This document shows, in pieces, positions 29,456 to 36,784 of a stretch of DNA of 39,179 nt. The translations under genes and the position numbers were made by a program. This DNA comes from an uncultured Prochlorococcus sp. (GTDB taxonomy: Bacteria; Cyanobacteriota; Cyanobacteriia; PCC-6307; Cyanobiaceae). The DNA lies in contig CACGIB010000007.1 of NCBI GenBank assembly GCA_902573045.1, forward strand, positions 1 through 39,179, in the 5' to 3' direction. The stretch's first letter is position 1, and every line of letters begins with the position of its first letter. Below the pieces are notes generated by a model, which saw only the letters and a program-made list of their open reading frames with translations, made no database searches and was not told where the DNA came from.

Positions 29456-30133
29456 ATGAACGTCATTTCATATACTCAACTTGTTATAAAAGAAAATGGA
29501 AAGCAAATTCAAAAAGGGATGAATTTTGCTATTCAAAAAACTTATTCAGTCGTTTTGATGTCGACCCAAAAAAATGCACCCTACAATGATCAAATTTTTA
29601 ATGATGGAGTAATTGAATATGAAGGACATGATGTGCCAGCAAATATAAACCCTGAGAAGAAGTTAGTTGATCAATCTTTATTATCACCTTCAGGAACTCC
29701 TACTGAGAATGGAAAGTTCTTTCAAGCGGCGCTTGATTATAAGCATGGATTGAGAGAACCCGCTCGTATTCAGGTTTATAGAAAATTGAGAAAGGGGATA
29801 TGGGTAGATATGGGTTTTTATGATTTGATTGATGCCTATGAGAAAAATGATCAAAAAAGAAAAGTTTTCAAGTTTTTGTTGAAACCAAAAATAGATCTTA
29901 ATCAAGATGATCAAGAATATTTGGATATCCTTCACAACAGACAAATTCCAGGTGAAGTTCAAAAAGAGGTCTATGAGCGTGATAGGGGTAAATGTAGGAT
30001 TTGCGGTTCAAGCGATAATTTACATTTTGATCATATTCTTCCTTACTCAAAAGGAGGATCATCAAAAGTAGCATCTAATATTCAACTTTTATGTGCGAGA
30101 CATAATCTAAAAAAAGGAGCAAAATTTATGTAA
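29456..30133 (+). CDS. HNH endonuclease with SRA/ScoMcrA-like N-terminal domain, candidate type IV restriction enzyme
   Basis: A 225-aa protein. The C-terminal HNH domain (about 165-225) is complete: CRICG, LHFDHILPYSKGG and NIQLLCARHNLKKG. The N-terminal part (about 30-150) reads SVVLMSTQKNAPYNDQIF, GVIEYEGHD, NGKFFQAALDYKHGLREPAR, VYRKLRKGIWVDMGFYDLID and KVFKFLLKP. This order is like the SRA-type modified-base readers joined to HNH in ScoMcrA-like type IV enzymes; that match is from memory and unproven. Inferred role: cutting modified phage DNA. Starts M22 or M35 are alternatives to the first ATG. It lies between the two guaA-end copies, so it is probably acquired. Confidence 0.75.
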   Translation: MNVISYTQLVIKENGKQIQKGMNFAIQKTYSVVLMSTQKNAPYNDQIFNDGVIEYEGHDVPANINPEKKLVDQSLLSPSGTPTENGKFFQAALDYKHGLREPARIQVYRKLRKGIWVDMGFYDLIDAYEKNDQKRKVFKFLLKPKIDLNQDDQEYLDILHNRQIPGEVQKEVYERDRGKCRICGSSDNLHFDHILPYSKGGSSKVASNIQLLCARHNLKKGAKFM

Positions 30134-30347
30134 AAAAATAAGAGGGCATTTGTTTGCCCTCTTCGAGTCTTATGCACCTCGCTGTCCACAAAGTCGATGA
30201 GGTGCTTTTGACTCCTGAATTATTTCTACTCCTACTGAATAGAAAAAGATAGTTGTACAAACCACAAAGCACTTTTACTCGGGTAATAATACTCTATGAA
30301 TTTCAAGTTAATAGGAGGACAATATAGGTATAGATCTAGGAGGTCTT
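30134..30347 (+). promoter_or_regulatory. Structured leader element, copy A
   Basis: Some 214 bases upstream of the 60-aa ORF, matching 36932-37145 in inverted orientation at about 88% by hand alignment without gaps. Blocks 30171-30200 and 30213-30246 are identical between copies. Hairpins: 30142-30161 (GAGGGCA/TGCCCTC), 30174-30205 (GCACCTC/GAGGTGC) and 30281-30294 (GGGTA/TACTC). A competing pairing joins GTGCTTT (30202-30208) to AAAGCAC (30266-30272). A strong AGGAGGT (30338-30344) precedes the ATG. The sense-strand hairpins at 30142 and 30281 stay paired through G-U changes in the other copy. A minus-strand reading of the first hairpin ends in a T-rich tract and could act as a terminator. 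Confidence 0.65.
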
Positions 30348-30530
30348 ATGAAACTATTCAATCAATTCAATGTCCTTCCAAGATACCTAACTGCATTTAA
30401 TTATGCAGGGTTAAACTTGAATGAGACTCCACAAGAACTTGAAAAATGTACTCCTGAGTTTCAAAACTTTTGGGAGAAAGAATGTAGAGAACATCCAACA
30501 AATCAGAATTGTTTAATCTACTGTGACTGA
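30348..30530 (+). CDS. 60-aa cysteine-containing small protein after the conserved leader
   Basis: Begins MKLFNQFNVLPRYLTAFNYA and ends CREHPTNQNCLIYCD; four cysteines lie in the C-terminal half. No membrane helix or signal peptide is evident. The Shine-Dalgarno AGGAGGT three bases before the ATG is unusually strong for this genome. Only the first codons (ATGAAACT) match the second leader-linked ORF. Inside the putative guaA insertion. Function unknown; it may be induced by whatever the leader senses. Confidence 0.65.
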   Translation: MKLFNQFNVLPRYLTAFNYAGLNLNETPQELEKCTPEFQNFWEKECREHPTNQNCLIYCD

Positions 30531-30574
30531 GTAATTAATTTTTATTTTTTATTAAATACAATCTTTCAAAACAG

Positions 30575-30596
30575 AGGTTTCCCTCAGGTTTCCCTC
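30575..30596. repeat. Exact 11-bp tandem repeat AGGTTTCCCTC x2
   Basis: Two identical adjacent units, 69 bases before the second guaA-end copy. The setting resembles arm-type binding sites that flank attachment cores of tyrosine recombinases, but nothing here proves it. The units contain GAGG...CCTC and can also form small hairpins. Confidence 0.6.
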
Positions 30597-30664
30597 AAGA
30601 AAATGTGTGTTATTTTGGGTTCAAACATGTTGGTATCACTACGTTTATGACTGCTTTATTTCTC

Positions 30665-30686
30665 GGTACTATAGAATGGGAGTAAG
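30665..30686 (+). repeat. Candidate attR: guaA 3' end copy 2
   Basis: GGT ACT ATA GAA TGG GAG TAA G encodes GTIEWE-stop, identical in protein to the end of guaA and 19/22 in DNA. Sequence before it is unrelated to guaA, so this is a short core, not a gene duplicate. 70 bases upstream of the PD-(D/E)XK gene, which was probably the original neighbour of guaA. Confidence 0.6.
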
Positions 30687-30756
30687 TCTTCAAATTAAAA
30701 AAAAATTTAAAGTTTTTTATTTAAGCAAGAAATTTTTCAATGAGATTTAAAAACTA

Positions 30757-31470
30757 ATGTCCGATATTATTAAATTAAGTCGATCTACAGTTGAGAAATA
30801 TCTTAATTGCCCAAGATGTTGTGTACTGGATAAAAAATATCAAATAAAACCGCCATCATTGCCATTTACTTTAAATATAGCTGTAGATAATTTATGTAAA
30901 AATGAATTTGATCATTATAGAAAAATTCAGGAGCCGCATCCTTTATTTATTGAATATGGAATTGATGCTGTGCCTTTCAAACACAAAGATTTAGAACGTT
31001 GGAGAAGTAATTTTCAAGGGATAAGATATAAGTCAATTGAACATAACTATGACTTTGGTGGAGCTGTAGATGATATATGGCAGAAAAAAAATGGTCATCT
31101 TATTATCGTTGATGTAAAAGCAACATCTAGAATTAATTTTGATTGGTTTGAGACTTTTAATAAATACGAATATGCAAAAGCTTATAAAAGACAGTTAGAA
31201 ATGTATCAGTGGTTGTTTAAAAAAAACGGTTTTCCAGTAGCTAAAGAAGCTTATCTTTTATATTTCAATGGCAAGAAAAATGAAGAGTTTTTTAATAACC
31301 AATTAAATTTTGACGTACACCTAATTAAATTAGATTGTTCTACTTCTTGGGTAGAAAATAAGATAATTGATACTGTCAATTTATTGCGTTCAGATAATTT
31401 CCCCAAACCTTCTTTAAATTGTGAATACTGTAATTATTTAAAGAAGCGTTGGCAGTTGTCGATAAATTAA
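30757..31470 (+). CDS. PD-(D/E)XK nuclease-like protein (PDDEXK_1/Cas4-type)
   Basis: A 237-aa protein. The N-terminal motif LSRSTVEKYLNCPRCCVLDK matches the start of AddB/Cas4-like nuclease domains. The active-site pattern is GGAVDDIWQ (Asp), HLIIVDVKATS (D-x-K) and QLEMYQWLF (motif IV). A terminal CEYCNYLKKR supplies cysteines. N- and C-terminal cysteines together suggest a 4Fe-4S or zinc clasp as in Cas4, but spacing differs (CxxCC and CxxC). No CRISPR array or cas gene is present. Role unknown: DNA repair or processing is likely. Lies just outside the guaA-end repeats. Confidence 0.78.
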   Translation: MSDIIKLSRSTVEKYLNCPRCCVLDKKYQIKPPSLPFTLNIAVDNLCKNEFDHYRKIQEPHPLFIEYGIDAVPFKHKDLERWRSNFQGIRYKSIEHNYDFGGAVDDIWQKKNGHLIIVDVKATSRINFDWFETFNKYEYAKAYKRQLEMYQWLFKKNGFPVAKEAYLLYFNGKKNEEFFNNQLNFDVHLIKLDCSTSWVENKIIDTVNLLRSDNFPKPSLNCEYCNYLKKRWQLSIN

Positions 31471-31549
31471 TATTCGTAGGATAATTTTTATATTTCTGGA
31501 AAAATAGTGAATAAAAGATAATCTTTAAATAGATTATTAATTTAGCCTT

Positions 31550-32158
31550 TTGATAAAATCGAAAAATTCTGAAAGAAAGATAACTAATCATCTGCAACAA
31601 GATGTAGTCAAGGTATCTGGTAAAACAATTTTTATTAATCCTTTTTTATATTGGCGGAGATTTGACGAAAATACTAATAGATGGCTTAGAGAACCTGGTC
31701 AAATGTCAGAGGATCAAATCTCACCAAATAGGAACCGTTTTTATCCAGAAATAGAGTGGGCTGATTTAAGTCATGAGCAAAAGCTCATAAAAGATGCAAC
31801 TGTTGAGATGTTTTTAAAAACTCTTGAATTGATCAGTACATTTCATCCTTATCTTAGTTCCGGACAATTATTAGAAGTGGAGAGAAAGATGGCAATTATA
31901 AAAAAGATTCCTTTCGAAAAGTGGGTAACAAAATCTTTCGCCAAAAAAGCGAGATTGTTAGAAAATGAAAAAAGAAAGTTTCAAAGAGAAAGATTTTATA
32001 GTAGCTGGAGGGAATGGTTCAGTCTAGTAAATACTCAACAAGCCATTTTGCCATTAATCGTCACGATATTTATTTCTTCATTTATTGGATGGTCTTTAGG
32101 GATATCAAAGAATAGTTGTAATCCATATTTTGAACAAAATATAGAACAATTAAATTAA
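31550..32158 (+). CDS. Conserved-looking hypothetical with C-terminal membrane anchor
   Basis: A 202-aa protein from a TTG start at 31550. The soluble part holds FINPFLYWRRFDENTNRWLR and EIEWADLSHEQKLIKDATVE, followed by basic helices (KRKFQRERFYSSWREWF). One hydrophobic segment near the C-terminus (about 167-187, AILPLIVTIFISSFIGWSLG) suggests a tail anchor. I do not recognise a family. Orientation and spacing fit with ftsI downstream. Confidence 0.75.
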   Translation: MIKSKNSERKITNHLQQDVVKVSGKTIFINPFLYWRRFDENTNRWLREPGQMSEDQISPNRNRFYPEIEWADLSHEQKLIKDATVEMFLKTLELISTFHPYLSSGQLLEVERKMAIIKKIPFEKWVTKSFAKKARLLENEKRKFQRERFYSSWREWFSLVNTQQAILPLIVTIFISSFIGWSLGISKNSCNPYFEQNIEQLN

Positions 32159-32265
32159 TTTCTTTTTGATTTTTTTAAGTATCTAGTTTAATAAAATTTT
32201 GAAAAAAATAAATTTATTATTTAAAATTAGATTAATTGAAATAACTGTTTAAAAAGTATAAGTTT

Positions 32266-32409
32266 ATGAGTGAAAATTTAAATTCAAATAATATCGACAA
32301 TGATGAGTTTAATGTCATCAATGCAGACAGTGATTATACAGATCTAATAACTAGACTTAATGAGATAAAATCAACTATTGCCTTATTAGAAAAAACAATA
32401 TTTAAATAA
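32266..32409 (+). CDS. 47-aa acidic small ORF upstream of ftsI
   Basis: ATG at 32266 to TAA at 32407-32409, sequence MSENLNSNNIDNDEFNVINA, then a helix TDLITRLNEIKSTIALLEKT. It is Asn/Asp-rich with a coiled-coil-like end. It ends 11 bases before the ftsI start, which suggests co-transcription. No known family; support is position, clean ATG and amphipathic helix only. Confidence 0.5.
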   Translation: MSENLNSNNIDNDEFNVINADSDYTDLITRLNEIKSTIALLEKTIFK

Positions 32410-32420
32410 ATTTTATATTC

Positions 32421-34211
32421 TTGATAAAAACAAGTCCTAATAAAAAACTTATTTCATTAAAGAGACAACCTTTAGTATTACTTATTTTTTCTTCTATATC
32501 ATTTTTATTGATTCTATGTAGGTTAATTTTTTTACAACTTTTAAATTATGAATCTTTTAAGAAGATGTCAGATGAGAATAGGATCAGACTTATTGCTTCA
32601 CAGCCAATACGCGGAAGAATACTAGATAAAAATGGTTATGTTTTAGCAGATAGTAAAGTTAAATATTCTTTAATAGTAAAGCCTCAATCTGTTAATAAAA
32701 GCAATTGGGAAAAACATAAATCAAGTATTTCTAACTTGTTAAAAATTGATAGTAATGTAATTCAAAAAAAATACTCTGATGGTCTAAAAAATCAGAAACT
32801 TTCAGTAATTCTTATTGATGATTTAAATATAGATCAAATAATAAAATTTAAGGAGAATGAAAGTAATTTAATTAGTTTTGAAATAGCTACCAAATTAATT
32901 AGAAATTATCCTTATAAATCCCTTGCTGCCCATGTAATTGGTTATACTCAGCCAATTACTGAATTAGAATATAAATTTTTATCTAAGAATGGTTATAAAT
33001 TAAATGACTTAATCGGTAGAACTGGTATTGAATATGTTTACGAAGATTTTATAAGAGGTGAATGGGGTGGAGAAATGGTTGAAGTAAATTCATTAGGAAA
33101 ATTTCAAAGATCATTGGGTATAAAACCTCCAGTTAAAGGTAATGATATTGAACTAACACTAGACCTTAATCTGCAATTAGTTGCTGAGGAAGTTCTTAAA
33201 GATAAAAAAGCTGGAGCCATAATAGTTATGGATCCAAGAGATGGTGCGATAAGAGCAATGACAAGTAAACCTACATTTGATTTAAATTTTTTTTCGAAGG
33301 ATTTTAAACCTGAAAAAGAATATAATAGTCTTTTCAATTCTCCTGAAAAACCATTATTTAATAGAGCATTAAATCCCTACGATCCAGGAAGCGTTTGGAA
33401 AATTGTAACGGCTTTAGCTGGCTTGGAAAGTGGAAAATTCCCTGGAGAAACCATGTTAGATACCAAACCATGTATTACTTATGGGAGCCAATGTTTTAGA
33501 GAGCATAATGATTTAGGCTTTGGAGTAATAGGATATGAAGATGCTTTAAGAGTTTCTAGTAATACATTTTTTTATCAAGTAGGTTATGGAGTAGGAGTTG
33601 ATGAAATTCATAAGGTCTCACGAAAGCTTGGTTTTAATTCTTTATCTGGAATTGAAATTTCTGAACAAGAAAATATAGGATTAGTAGCTAGTAGTAAATG
33701 GGCTAAAGAAGGCAGAGGATGGGGGCAGCCAGGAAGAACCCCTTGGGTTCCAGAAGATATTGCGAGTATGTCTATTGGACAATTTGTCGTGCAAGTTACC
33801 CCTATTCAAATAGCTAGAGCATATGCTGCAATTGCAAATGGAGGTTATTTAGTTACTCCCTATTTAGTTAAAAAAAATGAAGAAAATCTTTCAGATAAAA
33901 AACCTATTAAAATCGATATTGATTCAAATAATATTCAATTGATAAAAAGTGGTCTCAGAAAAGTAGTCGAGTCTGGCACAGGAGTATCAATTAATTATGG
34001 AGTTTCAAATTTACCTCCAGTTTCAGGCAAAACTGGAACTGCTGAAGATGGTGAAGGCGGATTAGATCACGCTTGGTTCGTTTGCTTTACTCCCTCTGAA
34101 AAAAGCGAATTACTTATAGTTGCTTTTGCACAAAATACTCCTGGTGGAGGATCTGTTCATGCACTGCCTATGGCTAGAGAAATTTTGAAAGTTTGGAATG
34201 AAAAAAAATGA
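32421..34211 (+). CDS. ftsI: Peptidoglycan D,D-transpeptidase FtsI (PBP3/PBP2-like)
   Basis: Septal cross-linking enzyme. The 596 aa have one N-terminal membrane helix (PLVLLIFSSISFLLILCRLI), the dimerisation domain with RGRILDKNGYVLADS, and the transpeptidase domain with the serine in YDPGSVWKIVTA (SxxK), SSN in RVSSNTFFY, and KTG in SGKTGTAEDG. The TTG start at 32421 is chosen because it gives the short cytoplasmic tail expected of FtsI and no ATG is near. No PASTA domains. Convergent with the FMN reductase gene. Confidence 0.95.
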   Translation: MIKTSPNKKLISLKRQPLVLLIFSSISFLLILCRLIFLQLLNYESFKKMSDENRIRLIASQPIRGRILDKNGYVLADSKVKYSLIVKPQSVNKSNWEKHKSSISNLLKIDSNVIQKKYSDGLKNQKLSVILIDDLNIDQIIKFKENESNLISFEIATKLIRNYPYKSLAAHVIGYTQPITELEYKFLSKNGYKLNDLIGRTGIEYVYEDFIRGEWGGEMVEVNSLGKFQRSLGIKPPVKGNDIELTLDLNLQLVAEEVLKDKKAGAIIVMDPRDGAIRAMTSKPTFDLNFFSKDFKPEKEYNSLFNSPEKPLFNRALNPYDPGSVWKIVTALAGLESGKFPGETMLDTKPCITYGSQCFREHNDLGFGVIGYEDALRVSSNTFFYQVGYGVGVDEIHKVSRKLGFNSLSGIEISEQENIGLVASSKWAKEGRGWGQPGRTPWVPEDIASMSIGQFVVQVTPIQIARAYAAIANGGYLVTPYLVKKNEENLSDKKPIKIDIDSNNIQLIKSGLRKVVESGTGVSINYGVSNLPPVSGKTGTAEDGEGGLDHAWFVCFTPSEKSELLIVAFAQNTPGGGSVHALPMAREILKVWNEKK

Positions 34212-34233
34212 AATTTTATTAGGTTTTAAATGT

Positions 34234-34758
34234 TTATGTTTTTAATTTTTTCATTTGTAAAAGTCTTTGAATAATATCTTCAATAGTTTTTGTATCTATA
34301 GGTTTACTATATGAGGAAAAAAGTTGTCTTCCTAATACTTGACTTCCTAAATGCACTAATTGAATGCGTAATGAGGTCAGTAGTTCTAACCCTATGCCAC
34401 CAGAAAATGTTGCAATTGCAATCGGTTGACCATTAAATAAATTCCTAAAGTCATCTCCAGAAATAGAAAGCCATGCTATGAAGTTGGAGAGAATGGGAGG
34501 TATAGATCCATTATATTCAGGCGCACAAATCACCCACCTTTCAATCTTGAAAAGCTTTCTTTTTAAATCTTTTATTTCATTCGGTATATTTTCTTTGCTG
34601 TGAATTCTTGGATTAAATAATGGAATATCAAGAGTAGTAAGATCTAAAATTTCAGAACTTATTTTAAGTTCATTACTTATTTCAAGAAATTTTTCAGAAA
34701 GTTCTAGATTTTTGCCACAACTAGCAGTAATGATTATTAGATCTTTTGTTTCAGTCAT
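34234..34758 (-). CDS. NADPH-dependent FMN reductase family protein
   Basis: A 174-aa flavodoxin-like protein. The family motif is VICAPEYNGSIPPILSNFIAWLS, which forms part of the FMN site, with FNGQPIAIATFSGGIG. It follows the Flv1-like gene by 17 bases on the same strand, so co-expression with the flavodiiron proteins is likely, though these already contain a flavin reductase domain. Electron donor and acceptor cannot be told from sequence. Confidence 0.88.
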   Translation of the reverse strand: MTETKDLIIITASCGKNLELSEKFLEISNELKISSEILDLTTLDIPLFNPRIHSKENIPNEIKDLKRKLFKIERWVICAPEYNGSIPPILSNFIAWLSISGDDFRNLFNGQPIAIATFSGGIGLELLTSLRIQLVHLGSQVLGRQLFSSYSKPIDTKTIEDIIQRLLQMKKLKT

Positions 34759-34775
34759 AAATTAGAGAAATAAAT

Positions 34776-36578
34776 TTAATAGTTAGCACCTGTTTTGCGG
34801 TGATGAACTGCCGTTAGACTATCGGATTTTAGTATATTACCGTGTAGTACTTCGGCGTAAATTACCCAATGATCTCCACATTCCATTCTTTCTTTTACAG
34901 AAGCATCTAACCATGCGAGGGATTCAGGAATGATTATCTGTTCATTAGGAGTTAATTCAATATTTATTCCTTCAAATCTATCTTCTCCAGGTGCAAAGGG
35001 CTTTGTGAATCTTTTTAAAGGTTCTTTAAAATCTTTTTCACTAAGAATATTTAATGCGAATGAATCTCCTATTTGCAAAAGAGACTCTACCGATCTATCT
35101 TTTGCTACTGCAATACTTAACCCGGGCGGTGAAAAACTTGCCTGACTAACCCAAGATGCAAGCATAGCTCCTTTAATATTATTCTCATCTTTGCCTTTAG
35201 AGGCTGTCAGGATACAAAGTGACCCAATTACTCTTCCAAGAGCTTGTAGCTTTGGATCTGTTTTGCTTGTAATCATTCCAGTATCTGATTTTCTGGGTTT
35301 TATCTTTGCTTTTTTTATAATTTTTCTTCCAAAGTGAGTTCCTATTTCTTCTAACTCTTTAATCTTTGGTTTATTTGGACTGAATTTAATCCTTACAGGG
35401 TCAAAACCAAACTTAAAACCACCGTCTTTTAATTTTGTTTCAAGTAAATCTATAGCTTCGCCGCTCCAGCCAAAACTGCCAAAAATTCCCACTGGCTTGT
35501 CTCTATTTCCCTCTGCTAACAATGTTCCTAGTGCACTAACTATTGGAGTTGGGGCGTGACCACCCAATGTAGGTGACCCTATTAAATATCCATCAGCATT
35601 TTGGATAGATTTTACGAGCACATCATTAGGTGTAAATTCACAATTAATACTTTCAACTTCTACAGAGGTTCTATTTATCCCTTTAGCCAATGCATCACCT
35701 ATTGAGGCTGTATTTCCATACGCACTTGCATATATCAGAGCGATCTTAGGATTATTTGTTGAGAGATTCTCTCCCCATCTAATGTAGTCATTTAAAAAGC
35801 TTTTTAAGCTATATTCGATCGCTGGACCATGTAATGGTGCAATAGTTTTAATGTCATAATCTGCAATTTTTTCAGTTATTGATACTACTTGATTAGACAT
35901 TGGTGCCATTAAGCAATCATAAAAATGTTTCCTATCAATTTCTGTACTAATTCGATTTGTTTCAGACCAATATTTAGATGCAATGTGTGCAGAGAAAATT
36001 TTTTCACTAAGAAGTATTTCTTGGTTACATTCATAAATTATCAGGCCACCAGGCCAACGAGCTGTTGGAATAGGAATTAACTCTAGTGAAACGTTTTCTA
36101 ATTCTAAATTAAGTTCTTTTTTGATTATGTTTATTTCAGGTAATTGAATTTCAATAAAGTTCTCTAAGTTAGGATTTCTTTGATTCCAAAGTTCGTTTAT
36201 AAGTTTATAACCTGGATTAGAGCAAGTAATAGTTGTGTTTTCAAATTGGGAACTTATATTTTTTATAGTTTCAATAATTTGGGGATTAATATGACCAGAA
36301 ATGAAGTTGATTTTATCTAATTTAAATTGATCACAAAACCTAGAAATTACTTTATTAAATAAATTTAAATATTGTTTTTCAGGGGGATGAATAATAAAAA
36401 GTTCCTCATGACTTCTAATGAAAAAAGTATTAAAAGAGGTTCCTTTTTCAAGATTAAATTCAAGTTCAAATCTTTCTTTTTTTTTGTCTAAGAATCTTAC
36501 ACAAGAAAAATTGTCAGTAATTTCAAATTCTGACAAGTTTTGATTTTCTGTAAGTAAACCTATATTAATATCTGACAT
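34776..36578 (-). CDS. flv1: Flavodiiron protein, Flv1-like (class C, non-canonical diiron site)
   Basis: Cyanobacterial O2-reducing flavodiiron protein, acting with Flv3 to send electrons from photosystem I to O2 as water. The 600 aa have a beta-lactamase-like domain (1-265), a flavodoxin domain (about 278-420, LIYASAYGNTASIGDALAKG) and a flavin reductase domain (about 440-600, GSLCILTASKGKD and SWVSQASFSPPGLSIAVAKD). By alignment to canonical enzymes the six ligand positions are H96, N98, Q100, R174 (PTARWPGG), K193 (SEKIFSAH) and H250 (LHGP), so four are replaced. That marks class A, Flv1/Flv2-type. First listed of a unit with the FMN reductase-like gene. Confidence 0.92.
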   Translation of the reverse strand: MSDINIGLLTENQNLSEFEITDNFSCVRFLDKKKERFELEFNLEKGTSFNTFFIRSHEELFIIHPPEKQYLNLFNKVISRFCDQFKLDKINFISGHINPQIIETIKNISSQFENTTITCSNPGYKLINELWNQRNPNLENFIEIQLPEINIIKKELNLELENVSLELIPIPTARWPGGLIIYECNQEILLSEKIFSAHIASKYWSETNRISTEIDRKHFYDCLMAPMSNQVVSITEKIADYDIKTIAPLHGPAIEYSLKSFLNDYIRWGENLSTNNPKIALIYASAYGNTASIGDALAKGINRTSVEVESINCEFTPNDVLVKSIQNADGYLIGSPTLGGHAPTPIVSALGTLLAEGNRDKPVGIFGSFGWSGEAIDLLETKLKDGGFKFGFDPVRIKFSPNKPKIKELEEIGTHFGRKIIKKAKIKPRKSDTGMITSKTDPKLQALGRVIGSLCILTASKGKDENNIKGAMLASWVSQASFSPPGLSIAVAKDRSVESLLQIGDSFALNILSEKDFKEPLKRFTKPFAPGEDRFEGINIELTPNEQIIIPESLAWLDASVKERMECGDHWVIYAEVLHGNILKSDSLTAVHHRKTGANY

Positions 36579-36639
36579 TTTAAAGACTTATTTTCTAGTA
36601 ATAATTTGCGACTTATTAGTCGTGGAGAGGCGTCATATT

Positions 36640-36667
36640 GACTTTCAACGGATTTTCAACTATCGAC
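36640..36667 (+). repeat. TTTCAAC double-motif direct repeat, copy 1
   Basis: GACTTTCAACGGATTTTCAA followed by CTAT, 21 of 24 positions identical to 37733-37756 in the same orientation. Placed 62 bases upstream of the Flv1-like start. Each copy is itself two TTTCAAC units spaced 12-13 bases apart. Confidence 0.5.
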
Positions 36668-36707
36668 CAGAACATTTAGTTCTTGTGAAACCGTTATTTA
36701 TCAATAG

Positions 36708-36713
36708 ATTATA
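36708..36713 (-). promoter_or_regulatory. Candidate -10 box for flv1
   Basis: Read on the minus strand, TATAAT sits in GGTATAATC about 130 bases upstream of the Flv1-like ATG. A -35 element is not clear. If used, the transcript would carry a leader containing the TTTCAAC repeat. Pattern only. Confidence 0.3.
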
Positions 36714-36784
36714 CCTATAACAGCACCATTAATGAGTCGTTAAATGTAGGGTTTCCAATTGGAACGCGATTTCTTTTTGGTTAT

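Noticed and set aside
30618..30630. GGGTTCAAAC as a possible tRNA T-loop
   Set aside because: No acceptor stem or anticodon arm can be formed around it.
29428..30686. Tycheposon-type element
   Set aside because: Those elements use tRNA genes and carry a tyrosine recombinase; here neither a tRNA nor a recombinase is present.
36640..36667. TTTCAAC repeat as a dif/Xer site
   Set aside because: It lacks the conserved dif arms and spacing, and lies near the presumed origin side rather than the terminus.
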